In this document: positions 33,874 through 43,440 of the stretch, one piece after another
Layout: each line of letters starts with the position of its first letter
How positions within the stretch are numbered: the first letter of the stretch is position 1
NCBI GenBank assembly: GCA_023014485.1
Contig: JAJOZX010009463.1
Span: 27,501-91,500, forward strand
Source: Bathynomus jamesi
Taxonomy: Eukaryota; Arthropoda; Malacostraca; Isopoda; Cirolanidae
DNA length: 64,000 bases
Direction: 5' to 3'
The notes under the pieces: generated by a model
Told to the model about the DNA's origin: nothing
Database searches by the model: none
The model's input: the letters and a program-made list of their open reading frames with translations, nothing else
Made by a program: the position numbers and the translations under genes

Positions 33874-33916
33874 TCTGTCTATTAGAGTGGGTTTTTATTA
33901 TCATACAGTAATTACC

Positions 33917-34923
33917 AACTTAACTTTTATGCGAAAACGCATAACAGAAATAGGAACTAGAAGTGAAAAGGCACCAGCCATCCGCTTTCTTCGTGGTTGG
34001 TCTGCATAATCTTTCAATGTTAAATTCACAGTTGTCGTTGCAGACATTCTTCGACAATACAGTAATCTTCAAAAAGAATCTCAGCGTTCATTCATCACCT
34101 TACCAGACCTTCTGCAACACAAGGACAGAGTTCTGAAAGCTCTCGAGGTGATGATTTCTGCACCGTTTCCTGGTGGACAAAAAGAAGCAATGCACTCACA
34201 ACAGCAACAAGCTGAAACTGGAGTTAATGAAGATGATCGATCAAGTAATGAAGGTTCAGAAGTTCCACCAAAGAAACGTCAAAAATTTTATTCGTTCGTG
34301 ACCAAATCTAATCGCAACTTTCAGGCAGTCCGTCAAGAGCTTATCTTAGCTGCAAAGAATTTTTTGAATGAACGAATTGCAGATGAACAGGATGTGTGTG
34401 TGTGTGTGAAAGACATAATTCGGGTGGCGAATGCCCAGAATACAAGAGTTAATAGATGCAGGTAGAAACATCGTCAAGCTGCTATTTGGTGAAAATGCTG
34501 TACAATTATTCGCGGATAACGCAATTGGATATTTTATTGGAAATGGAGTTCGCTCTTTCAATAAGATTGACAGCATTACTGCAAAGCTTTATGAGCTTCT
34601 GCGGAATTCTAAAAAGAATATCGTGCTCAATAAACTTATTCAAGCCTTTCTTGTAACATAGCCACACAGTATGCTTACGGAACGAGCGTATGACACTTCA
34701 TACGCAACTTAAGACGGACTCTCGAAGCACTATGTCTCGAGAAGTTGTAAACAGTAGAATGTGTATCGCCCTAAACTTAAAAAGCACAGCTCATTTTGAT
34801 CCAAGGAAGTCGGTTGCTGATTTTCTGCAAGCTAAAGAGCGACGCAAGCACTTTCCTAACCAAGAATTATATCGTTGCCGTGAATTTGTTAAAAAGTTTT
34901 TTAGTGCTGACAATAATGTATAA
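33917..34923 (+). pseudogene. Unidentified coding remnant, 3' part
   Basis: Resumes the protein cut at 30020. Frames run through LRQYSNLQKESQ and LPDLLQHKDRVLKALEVM, then 34148-34465 (105 aa: a Gln-rich and Ser-rich stretch, a basic PPKKRQK motif, AVRQELILAAKNFLNERI), then shift by frame to 34431-34661 (IQELIDAGRNIVKLLFGENAV...) and 34690-34923 (FDPRKSVADFLQAKERRKHFP). Stops and frameshifts show that it is dead. I do not recognise the family firmly; it may be a hAT-derived or zinc-finger-linked protein. The copy at 61604-62610 shares the same defects. Confidence 0.5.
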
Positions 34924-35044
34924 ATGCAGTAATGTATAAATGTTTAGATTTACAAAAATAATGATTTAAATTGATATATGTGTATAAGAAAATGGTTCGT
35001 ATTTGTTCATGCTAACACGGATTGTTATATTGCTTAATATATAA

Positions 35045-35263
35045 TTGATATTTTATTTAGTTTTTATGCCGTTTAGTGGCAAGTCGCTAAAAGAGGCTAT
35101 GCCTGCAGCCCCTCTCGCAAGTGCTGGAGATGGTAATTATGGAGACATCATGCTTCCTACTGTGGAGGAAAATACAGTTGGGTCTAGTGCTGTAACTGCT
35201 GTGCCTGGGATAAGTGGAATTCAACATGTAGAGAAGACTGGCAGAACTCCTGCATCTTCCTAA
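35045..35263 (+). CDS. Short unidentified open frame
   Basis: 72 aa starting MIFYLVFMPF, with no recognised domain. It ends just before the start of a LINE endonuclease frame (35276), so it may be the end of that element's ORF1 or leader sequence. The duplicate at 62732-62950 differs by one residue. Low support as a real gene. Confidence 0.25.
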   Translation: MIFYLVFMPFSGKSLKEAMPAAPLASAGDGNYGDIMLPTVEENTVGSSAVTAVPGISGIQHVEKTGRTPASS

Positions 35264-35275
35264 TTGCAACATTGA

Positions 35276-35312
35276 AGGTAATCTCTTATAACTGTAGAGG
35301 CCAAAGCTTAGA
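35276..35312 (+). pseudogene. Third LINE, endonuclease start (interrupted by LTR element)
   Basis: VISYNCRGQSLDN is a typical APE-type endonuclease N-terminus with its catalytic Asn. The LTR element inserted right after it (target repeat CAATA at 35313-35317), and the remainder resumes at 39442. Also present at 62963-62999 in the duplicate. Confidence 0.7.
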
Positions 35313-35317
35313 CAATA
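35313..35317. repeat. 5-bp target-site duplication CAATA (left)
   Basis: Matches CAATA at 39437-39441 on the other side of the LTR element; 5 bp is usual for Ty3/gypsy integrases. Confidence 0.9.
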
Positions 35318-35480
35318 TGTTATGAAAAGGCCAATGAATTCAACGTTTAGAGGCTTTATTCAACTAATTCAAACATAATTCATAATCGAGATTACATCTG
35401 AAACAGAACAGAAATAATAATTAAACACAATGAAAACATAATAGCAGTTAGCAAAAGTAAGTAAAGTTAAATTTACAACA
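35318..35480 (-). repeat. 3' LTR of the Ty3/gypsy element
   Basis: 163 bp, TG...CA. In the sense (minus) orientation it contains AGTTGAATAAA (plus 35355-35365), which includes an AATAAA polyadenylation signal and is preceded by an initiator-like TTAG. Confidence 0.95.
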
Positions 35481-35491
35481 TTCACCCTCCC
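35481..35491 (-). promoter_or_regulatory. Polypurine tract
   Basis: On the minus strand GGGAGGGTGAA lies directly before the 3' LTR, the expected place for plus-strand DNA priming. In the duplicate it has one more G. Confidence 0.8.
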
Positions 35492-35522
35492 AAAAGGCAA
35501 AACATAAATTTTCTCAAAAATT

Positions 35523-35610
35523 AATATGAGACGAATTACATTACAGTACACATCTTAGAAATCTAAAATATGAGACGAATTACATTACAGTACATATCTT
35601 ACAAATCTAA
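35523..35610. repeat. 44-bp tandem duplication
   Basis: Two near-identical 44-bp units (start AATATGAGACGAATTAC) between the gag-pol end and the polypurine tract. Both are also present at about 63210-63297. Confidence 0.85.
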
Positions 35611-38600
35611 AATATCCGGCGCTTTCCTGCGGCGCTGAGATCGACGTAACGGGATGTCTCCAGCATTGACTGGAACATCAATTGATGGACTACTGTTTTT
35701 GGTGATGTGTCGTTGCTCATCTTCCATACCTTTCTCCACATCCATGTGTAAAGGGGAGTTCGGGCTTTTAGTTGACGGTAGATCCGGGGGATCGTTCTTT
35801 GTCAAGTTTCTTGCCTTTGTTCATTGGATGTAGAGATCACAGGTTCTGCATCTGCATCCAAACGGACATTTTCTTGCGGGGCTGGTGCTAAATGCCTGAC
35901 GGAAACGGTGGTTTCCCGTCCATCCTGTAGACGTACGTGCGCATATTGTGGATTAGCATCTAATATCTCTACTTCGTCGACCAATGGGTCGTCTTTATGA
36001 TGACGTACGTGTCTTTTGAGGAGAGCCCTCCCCAGTGAGACCAACCATGTTGGTATAGCACTGCCATAGGATGATCGACGAGGAAATCCAAAGAATCGTT
36101 CGTGAGATGTCATATTAGTGGCAGTTGAGAGCAAGGATCGAACAGAATGTAAGGCATCCGGGAGTACAGCTTCCCATTGAGAGCTATCCAAATCTCGGGA
36201 TTTCACAGCTAAAGATACGGCCTTCCAAATAATGCTGTTATAGCGCTCGACTTGACCATTACCCTGTGGGTTGTATGGAGTGGTACGGCTGGTAGCCACT
36301 CTCCTCTCATGGAGGAATTTCCGTAGTTCATGTGACATAAAGGAAGACCCCCGGTCACTATGCACGAATGCTGGCATGCCAAAAATGGAGAACAATTGGC
36401 ATAAGGACTTGATGACCGAAGATGAAGATAGATCGGGGGAAGGGAAAGCAAAAGGAAACCGTGAGAATTCGTCAATGATTACGAGAAGGTACTTGTTACC
36501 AGTTGAAGAAGGCAGAGGACCTTTGAAATCAATATTGAGCCTCTCGAATGGTTGAGTTGCTTTAATTAGATGATCTGCTGGTGGTTTATAAAATCGAGGC
36601 TTGAGTTGCGCACATAGAGAGCAAGAAGCTGTCATTTTCTTTATATCATCCATTGAGTAAGGAAGATTGCGGCAACGGATGAAATGGGCCATCCTAGTTA
36701 CTCCAGGGTGACAGAGAGAATCGTGCAATTGATATAATAGATCAGTTCCCGTAGCCGAACAATGACTGCGTGACAGTGCATCCGCGGCTACATTATCTCT
36801 ACCAGGTCGGTAAACGATGTCGTAGCAGTAGGATGACAGTTCCAAGCGCCATCTCATTATCTTTTCATTCTTTATCTTTCCAGTCTCTCTGTTGTTGAAC
36901 ATAAATGCCACTGATTTTTGATCTGTAACGAGCTGAAAGTGATGCCCAAGGAGATAGTGCTTCCATTTCCGCAATGCCTCAACAATGGCATAAGCTTCTT
37001 TTTCTATGGCAGAGTGATGTTGCTCTGATTTTGAGAGCGTTCTGGAGAAGAATGCGACAGGCCGTCCCATTTGATTTAGAGTAGCGGCTATCGCATGTTC
37101 AGACGCATCAGTCTCAACAACGAATGGAGAAGTAGAGTCTATAGCCATCACCACTGCATTCTGTATGTCTTGCTTCAATGACTGAAATGCAGCATTTGCA
37201 TCACTGGAAAGAGGGAATTCTGTAGATCGAGTGAGAGGATGAATCTTTTCCGAGAAATGAGGGATCCACTGTGAGTAGTAAGAGAACATGCCTAATGCTC
37301 GACGGAGCGACGGAAGGTCTGATGGGAGCGGTAGCTCCAGCAATGGTTTTATTCGTTCAGGATCTGGCTTCATAGTGCCCTTGCTAACACAATAACCAAG
37401 AAGATTGATTGATTGGGCAGAGAACACGCTTTTATCTGTATTAAATGTAAGGTTGTATTTCTTGGAAGCAGCGAGAAAACAATCAAGATTCCTGTCGTGC
37501 TCCTGCTGAGTACGGCCACAAATAGTGACGTTATCAATATAGGCATAGGTAGCTCTTAGGTTTTCCTTAGCAATAACGTCATCAATAACACGCTGAAAAC
37601 TCGCAACGCCATTGGTGACTCCAAAAGGTATTCTACGAAACTGGTACAGTCTTTGATTCGCTTCAAATGCAGTGTATATTCTCTCTTCTTCTTTGAGAGC
37701 TATCTGATGGTACGCACTTTTCAGGTCTAGAGTGCTGTAGAATCCATATTGAGAGATCTCTTTAACCATCTCATCAATGCGGGGCAATGGATAGGCATCG
37801 AGAAGAGTAAATCTGTTTATCGTCCGAGAATAATCGACAACCATTCTCTTTTTGTGTCGTTCGTTCGTTGTGACGAGAACCTGGGAACGCCATGGAGAAA
37901 TGCTGGGTTCGATGATACCCTCCTTGAGAAGACGAGAGATTTCAGAATCTATGAATTTTGAATCTGATAGCGAATATCGTCGAGATTTATCTGCGATTGG
38001 TCGGCAGTCAGGCGTGAGGTAGGAAAATAGAGAGGGTGGAGGCACCGACGCGGCAGCAAGACTACATAATTTGAGTGGAGGATGTGCACCATTGAACGCT
38101 ATTTCCACTCGTTCATGCTCACCCAAAACATCATGCCCCAGTATTACATTAGCGCATAGATGCTTTAAAGCAGTGAATTTGACGTCTTGAAAAACATGAG
38201 TATCGTACTCAAGTTGTGCATGACACACACCAGCGGCCCTCGCTGAAAATGCTGTAGAAGCCATGGAAATGCTACTGGAGCAGGGAAGCAATTGCAAAGA
38301 ATTGTGCAAACAAAACTCTGTGCAAATGAAACTTTCCGAGCTTCCAGTGTCGACGAGAGCGTCGGCCGTTATGCCATTAATCTTTACTCGTAGGAGAGCT
38401 TTCGATAAACTGCCAGGAACTGATGCAGAAATGGTAGCCAAATATGGAGCTGCCGCAGAGGTAGGTTTAGCAGCAGCAGATCGGCAGACTTTAGCGAAGT
38501 GTCCTTTTTTAGTGCACCGGCCACAAACAGCCTCTCGAGCAGGGCATTTGTTCCGAGGGTGTCGAGGAAATCCGCAGAAGTAGCACTTCTGCACTACAGC

Positions 38601-39251
38601 AGCTGACATGGCAGAATCTTCAGGAGCGTCCGACTCAATTGGACTGTATTCTGATCGGTTAGATAAAGGCGTTTTTGGCTTGTTTTCTGATTCGGCCATG
38701 GCAACAACAGATGAATGATAAGTGGGGTATGATTCGGCCTGTAGCTGTGCAGCGTCCAAGGCCCGAGCCTGATCGTAGGCAGTTTGAAGATCTAAAGTTC
38801 TGTTTTCCAACAATCGCTGGCGAATCGCTGAGGATCGAAGTCCACTGATGAAGGAGTCACGAATGGAGTCATCACGACATTGCACTGCAGTACTGTCGCG
38901 AAAGTTGCAGTCACGACTGAGTTGTTTCAGTGCTTGGAGAAATGTATCGAGTGACTCCCCAGTCTCCTGTTTGCGGACTGCAAGCAAATGTCTAGCATAG
39001 ATTTCATTCTGAGGCTTTACGTAAATTCCTTCGAGGATAGCTATAGCGTCTTCATAGGTATTGCAGTCACCTATAAATTCATAGACAGTAGGTGTAACAT
39101 AGTTCACCAGAAGAGCCAATTTGTCCACAGTATTGTCAGCTAATGATGAGAGGAAGTTATTGAATGTGCGGAACCAGTGATTCCATTCCTTAGCTGCGTT
39201 AGCACAGTTGGAGTCTGTATTAAATCTTTCAGGCCTCAGAAATTTTTCCAT
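35599..39251 (-). CDS. Gag-Pol polyprotein of the Ty3/gypsy element (one C-terminal frameshift)
   Basis: The main frame is 35802-39251 (1,149 aa). Gag-like region about 1-210; two CX2CX4HX4C zinc knuckles (C223-C236, C243-C256); aspartic protease DTGSS (301-305); reverse transcriptase with LDLKSAYHQI (Asp509) and YIDN (571-574) where YxDD is usual; RNase H (Asp715, Glu752, Asp777 region); integrase with an H843-H848-C877-C880 zinc site and D908, D966, E1002, a proper D,D-35-E. The ATG lies 22 bp inside the 5' LTR. A 1-base loss near 35801 moves the last 68 codons (35599-35805) out of frame; the copy at 63287 onward is in frame there. One fused ORF without a gag/pol frameshift is seen. Confidence 0.93.
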
Positions 39252-39261
39252 GATATGAATG

Positions 39262-39272
39262 AGTTGAATAAA
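39262..39272 (-). promoter_or_regulatory. Putative self-priming primer binding site
   Basis: One base inside the 5' LTR, the element RNA reads UUUAUUCAACU, the exact complement of AGUUGAAUAAA in the LTR (39311-39321). No TGG or other tRNA 3'-end match is seen. The layout copies that of Tf1/sushi elements, which prime from the first 11 nt of their own RNA. Confidence 0.6.
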
Positions 39273-39273
39273 T

Positions 39274-39436
39274 TGTTATGAAAAGGCCAATGAATTCAAC
39301 GTTTAGAGGCTTTATTCAACTAATTCAAACATAATTCATAATCGAGATTACATCTGAAACAGAACAGAAATAATAATTAAACACAATGAAAACATAATAG
39401 CAGTTAGCAAAAGTAAGTAAAGTTAAATTTACAACA
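39274..39436 (-). repeat. 5' LTR of the Ty3/gypsy element
   Basis: 163 bp, identical by eye to the 3' LTR. The sense strand has TTAGTTGAATAAAGCC, which could place an initiator, the RNA start and the polyadenylation signal within about 12 nt. Confidence 0.95.
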
Positions 39437-39441
39437 CAATA

Positions 39442-40782
39442 ACAGCAAACACAGGCGGATAATAATTGATAAGCTGTTAGAGGATGCTGATATTCTCTGA
39501 CTGCAGGAAACATGGCTATGGAAACAGGACTTGAAGGACCTGAATAGCCTGTCCAGTAATTTTCATGGGATAGGGGAGGCCACCAGAGATAAACAAGATA
39601 GTCTCCTTGCAGGCCACCCACCTGGTGGGGTAGCTATTCTGTGGAGGTTGGGGTATGGGAAGTATATTAGTGAATTAAAACTTGGTTTCAACTAGCTAAC
39701 TGGAATAGAAATTTGTGTAGACAATAAAACATTTGTAATTCTGTGTATCTATATGCCTTTTCAGGCAGTTGATAATGAAGATGATTACCTCATTAAATTG
39801 GGATAGGTCAGCAGTATTATTGATGAGTTGGATACGACATGTGTAGCTATTATTAGTGATTTCAATGCTAATGTACTTAATGATAATTCTTTGTTTAGCA
39901 ACCACTTAAAAGCCTTCTGTGAAGATAATAACTTGACCCTTTCATCCATGTGTAGTCTTCCTGGTGATAGCTTTACTTATGTTAGTGATAGTTGGAACAC
40001 CACTTCATGGTTGGATCATTGTATTTGTACACCTGATGCAAATCCGGCAGTTCTGAATATGGCAGTTTTGTACTCCTATACTACTTCTGACCACATGCCC
40101 CTATTAACTGAGTGTGACATTAATTGTATTCCACTGCTATCACAGCAAGTAAATGATACACGTAAAGCGAAGTTAGACTGGTCCAAAGTTGATGATGAGG
40201 GCAAACAACAGTATTGTAATAAGTCTGATGTATTACTAAGTAATATATGTATCCCTAATGATGCTCTAGCTTGTCAGGATGTAAACTATACAATTCAAAC
40301 ACATATTTTGGAATTTAAAGACATGTATGAACAAATTGTTTCCTCTCTCAATAATGCTAGCCTAGACTTAAATACCTTTAGGAGAAAAAATTATACATGT
40401 AGACCTGGCTGGAGCGATTATGTGGCTGAACTTTATAATGTATCCAGAGATGCTTTTTTAATGTGGTGTGAACAAGGGAAGCCAAGGCAAGGCCGTGTAT
40501 GACAACAAAAACAGAGCGCTAATGCTAGGTTCAAGTATGCATTGAGGTATATAAAAAAATCATGAGGATGAGTTAAGCAGGAATGCACTGGCTTGAAAGC
40601 TTGCCAGTAAGAATCTACGAAACTTTGGAAGAATTATAAACAATGAGTAATAGTGCAATGTCTCTTTCTGCTAATATTGAAAATGTAACTGGGACTGAGA
40701 ATATAGTCAAATTATGGAAGGAATACTACAGTAAGTTATTCAACTCTGTACATAAGAACAATAACGTTAATTGTGATGCTAC
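39442..40782 (+). pseudogene. Third LINE, endonuclease and linker (interrupted)
   Basis: Continues the frame cut at 35312. Blocks seen: the LQETWLWK Glu block (near 39505), GGVAILWR, the IISDFNANV Asp/Asn block, SWLDHCICT, and SDHMPLL near 40090 with intact SDH; then the pre-reverse-transcriptase linker with VKLWKEYYSKLFNSV (40710-40760). The longest open piece is 39828-40502 (224 aa). Several stops occur (near 39690, 39805, 40555, 40600). It is cut by the hAT element at 40791. The reverse transcriptase domain is not present in this window. Confidence 0.75.
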
Positions 40783-40790
40783 CTATAGTC
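40783..40790. repeat. 8-bp target-site duplication CTATAGTC (left)
   Basis: Perfect match to 41935-41942, the hAT signature length. Confidence 0.9.
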
Positions 40791-41934
40791 CAGTGCCCTT
40801 CAACCTTTTTATGCCTACCGCCCACTTTTACTATTTTTATGTGAGATAAATTAGCCAACCGCCCACCAAATTTAAAAATCCAACAAACATATATTAAAAA
40901 TTATGTATGGTACATTATATATATTATATAATAAAACATTATGCATTTACTTTTAATTTAGTGAGATCCTTGTGCTTGATGCTTGGAAACTAAATTCCAA
41001 ATGTTTGGCTCGAATTTAGTGAGGAACAAACGAATGTCCCCTCTTTCAGGGATTTTTAAAGCATTCCTGTTTTTGGTAAAAATGTGATTCACAGCACTAA
41101 AACCTGATTCAACTAGGTATGAAGTAGGAAAAGCGATAAGTAATTTAAAAATCTTTTTCCACATATTGGGATATACATTTGACATCTTTTTATTTTGCCA
41201 AAGCTGCATATAACCACCGTTATTGAAATTTTCCTTGCTTTCCTCATCATGTCTGAGTTCTAATAGCTCCTCTTGACATGTTACATCAGCTTCAGTAACA
41301 TTTGCAGTAAACGGGTTTACCATCCAATCATATACTTCCATGGTTAAAACATCACTGAATCGAGTTTCAAAATCCGTTTCAAGTTTATTGAGATGATCAA
41401 TAAACCTTTGCGTATCAATTGTTGTTATGTCATCCTTAATAGATAACAATTCTGGAAACTGGTGAAATTCCCTTTTTGAAAGATTGTGACTGAATAAATC
41501 CAGCTTTTCAATGAATAATGAGATAACTTTTTGGCAGTTCATGAGTGTCATATTGGCTCCTTGAAGCTGCAAATTACAATCATTGCATTTCTTAAATATT
41601 CCTGCAAAACAAGCATCATTTTTTATCATTTTTAACTTTTGGCCAAGCTCAACTTCATTTTGGTCTTCTAGAAACTGCACTACGCTCTCATATAGTTCAA
41701 CAAAACGAGTTAAACATGCACCCTTCGAGAGCCATCGGACCTCTGTGTGTAATAATAACCTAACAAATTGTTCATCATTGTCATGACACAACTGACGAAA
41801 CATTCGATCATTTTTTGCATACAATATTGTAAATTTTGTTGAATTTTACAAGAATTTTATAAATTTTCTTGCCGCCCACCTAAAAGCTCAAATCGCCCAC
41901 TAGTGGGCGATATCGCCCAGGTTGAAGACCGCTG
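40791..41934 (-). mobile_element. hAT transposon, internally deleted, 1,144 bp
   Basis: Ends CAGTGCCCTTCAACC and (other side) CAGCGGTCTTCAACC are imperfect terminal inverted repeats of hAT type. Flanked by perfect CTATAGTC. GCCCAC-rich subterminal motifs are near both ends. It keeps only the C-terminal part of a transposase, so it is non-autonomous. Confidence 0.88.
40958..41824 (-). pseudogene. hAT transposase, C-terminal part (ZBED5/FAM200-like type)
   Basis: 288 codons open to the natural stop. HTEVRWLSKG near the start and IAFPTSYLVESGFSAVNHI near residues 235-255 are typical of the C-terminal half of hAT transposases of the group that gave rise to ZBED5/FAM200-like proteins; the latter block belongs to the dimerisation region. 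The BED zinc finger and first catalytic Asp region are absent because only about 110 bp lie between the frame start and the element end. The frame is clean, so the deletion may be recent or the fragment may be kept. Confidence 0.85.
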
Positions 41935-41942
41935 CTATAGTC

Positions 41943-42027
41943 AGTGATGGGCAGTATCTAGATACATGTATCGCCGATACGTATCGATCGATACTTTTGT
42001 ATCGGTATCGGTATCGCTTTAGCTTTA
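41943..42027 (+). mobile_element. Fragment with hAT-like end (AGTGATGGGCAGTATC)
   Basis: Starts at the hAT target repeat with AGTGATGGGCAGTATCTAGATAC, followed by GTATCG/CGATAC repeats. This resembles the ends of another hAT group. It is fused at about 42027 to LINE ORF1. Too short to classify. Confidence 0.4.
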
Positions 42028-42395
42028 GCTGGCGATTCCTGACACTGATTTAGAACCCTGGCCCCCGGTTTCACCTCTACCCTTTCTCCGTGGTCCCGAG
42101 CTCTGTCCATTCCATCGCTGGACCCTCTTTCCACGGCAGCTATCCTATCATGAATGAGCTCCGGGTTGGAGGGCGGCGCAGCCTCGTCAGTGACCGCCTC
42201 ACCTCCAACAGCCGATCTGGACGACTCGAGCCGCCGGACCCTCTCCTCCAGCTTCAAGTAAAACTGCATGTGTTCGCAAAAGCGGCACATGCTGGAGTGG
42301 TTGATCATCTCGAAGCAGGCTTCTTTGAAGTTCGTCACCCACTGGATTACTTCACACCTCGCACATTCAGCCTTCAATTTCTGCGGTCCAGTCAT
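42028..42395 (-). pseudogene. LINE family 1 ORF1, N-terminal fragment with intact zinc motif
   Basis: Starts MTGPQKLKAECARCEV and reads through VIQWVTNFKEACFE to CRFCEHMQFYLKLEERV without the TAG found at the Trp position in other copies. It shows the complete N-terminal CxxC...CxxC cluster (CARC, CRFC) followed by the coiled coil. After QCQESPA it runs into unrelated sequence at about 42028. Confidence 0.85.
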
Positions 42396-43398
42396 TGTAA
42401 CTTTTTTTTTTCCCTTTCTTTTTTCGAATTTTGAATACTCTGAATAAGATAAAGCGTTCTAGCAATGAAAACTATCAAAAACGTTCTGACCAGTATATAA
42501 AAAAGGATGGGGGGGGGGGTGAATTCATCCCGCGCGTAGACGCATCCACCTATTTGCAAGTGACGTTCATCCCTTCCAGAAGACTACACCTCTCGCTGCT
42601 GCCGCACCGACCAAAGGTCTCCCCAGGGCCGGACAGTCCAAACGTGTCGCAGCTACAAACTGAAAAACACTCGCGACGCAGGCGTCACGGATTTCCCGCC
42701 AGGAGCGACAGCGAGATGCAGCCCCTTACTAAGTCTTACTAGTCACTCACAAGCGGCCAGACTCTTAGAATCCAGTGTTCAAGGGATATCCCACCAGACC
42801 CAGAGGCTACGCCCGAGACTTTACGCTGGCCTGGCAGCCAGCTGGGCAGTAGAGCTCTCTCACCTCAGAGCAGTACAGCCAGGCACCATCAATTGGTCAC
42901 CAAAGAACGGTCGCAGGGGGCTGGTCAGGCCATTACGCGTTAGGAATGGGCTTAACGGGGCACTAGCCACACTCCATTCATCGCGCCCCTACGCCTGGGA
43001 CCCTTCCATCCCAGTCTCTCACAACCTACGAGCGTTAAATGGTGTTATTTATAGAGGTTCCAAAGCCTCTCTTCCCACGCATGAGGTAGCAGTAGGGTCC
43101 TAATAGTAAAAGAAGAGAAAAAGACATAATACTAAAAGAATTTTTTTTTTAGTCAGAGGAGAACATCCTTAATGTAAGCTAAAAGGCAGAGTAGGGATGT
43201 GATGGTGTCCTAGTAACCCACGAAACAGGATTGTACAACATACTTTACCCGCCCTCCAGAAAGAGAGAGAGAACCGAAACGAACTGGCAGCCAATTCCTC
43301 TAGAATCCCACGACTCGGGACCGGAGGGCTGTCACACCCCAAGTATAAAGTTTACAACATCCAGAAGAAATGTGCATAACCTTTATACCCCCTGCGGA
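42028..43398 (-). mobile_element. LINE family 1, 5' fragment (5' UTR and ORF1 N-terminus)
   Basis: Contains the 5' UTR (42396-43398) and the first 122 ORF1 codons (42028-42395). The rest of the element is missing. It differs from the array copies by more substitutions (for example GGATGG before the G-run, TATACCCCCTGC at the end), so it represents a separate, older lineage. Confidence 0.8.
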
Positions 43399-43440
43399 GC
43401 AGAGAGAGATAGAGAAAAAGAGAGAGAGAGAGAAAAACAG
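43399..43440 (-). repeat. Short (GA)n tract
   Basis: About 40 bp of impure GA repeat; tail of the LINE fragment at 43441-44202. Confidence 0.8.

Larger units (their letters stand above)
30021..33908. mobile_element. TIR-bounded element with internal repeats, host of the tRNA-like array
   Basis: Flanked by the direct repeat TAATTACC (30013-30020 and 33909-33916). A perfect 30-bp inverted repeat lies at 30060-30089 and 33875-33904, close to the two ends. Inside are four diverged direct repeats that share a motif around CTAACCTAAGTGTGAATTTCTTAA, spaced by AAT-rich microsatellites, plus the 2.24-kb tRNA-like array. In the duplicate segment the same element is only 1,655 bp (59941-61595) because the array is absent. 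No transposase was found; the class is unknown, and a Penelope-like origin is possible but not shown. Confidence 0.6.
35318..39436 (-). mobile_element. Ty3/gypsy LTR retrotransposon, complete, 4,119 bp
   Basis: Two 163-bp LTRs (35318-35480 and 39274-39436), identical by eye, starting TG and ending CA, flanked by CAATA. The single gag-pol ORF is on the minus strand. A polypurine tract abuts the 3' LTR and a putative self-priming site abuts the 5' LTR. LTR identity points to a young insertion. It sits in the endonuclease region of an older LINE. The second copy of the segment carries the same insertion with the same left target repeat, so insertion preceded the segmental duplication. Confidence 0.95.

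Noticed and set aside
29802..34923. Intact host gene with an intron at 30021-33908
   Set aside because: The interruption has direct-repeat flanks and inverted repeats, and the downstream part has frameshifts and stops shared by both copies, so it is a dead coding remnant.
39262..39272. Conventional tRNA primer binding site next to the 5' LTR
   Set aside because: The bases after the LTR read ATTTATTCAACT in the RNA sense, with no TGG start as expected for pairing with a tRNA CCA end.
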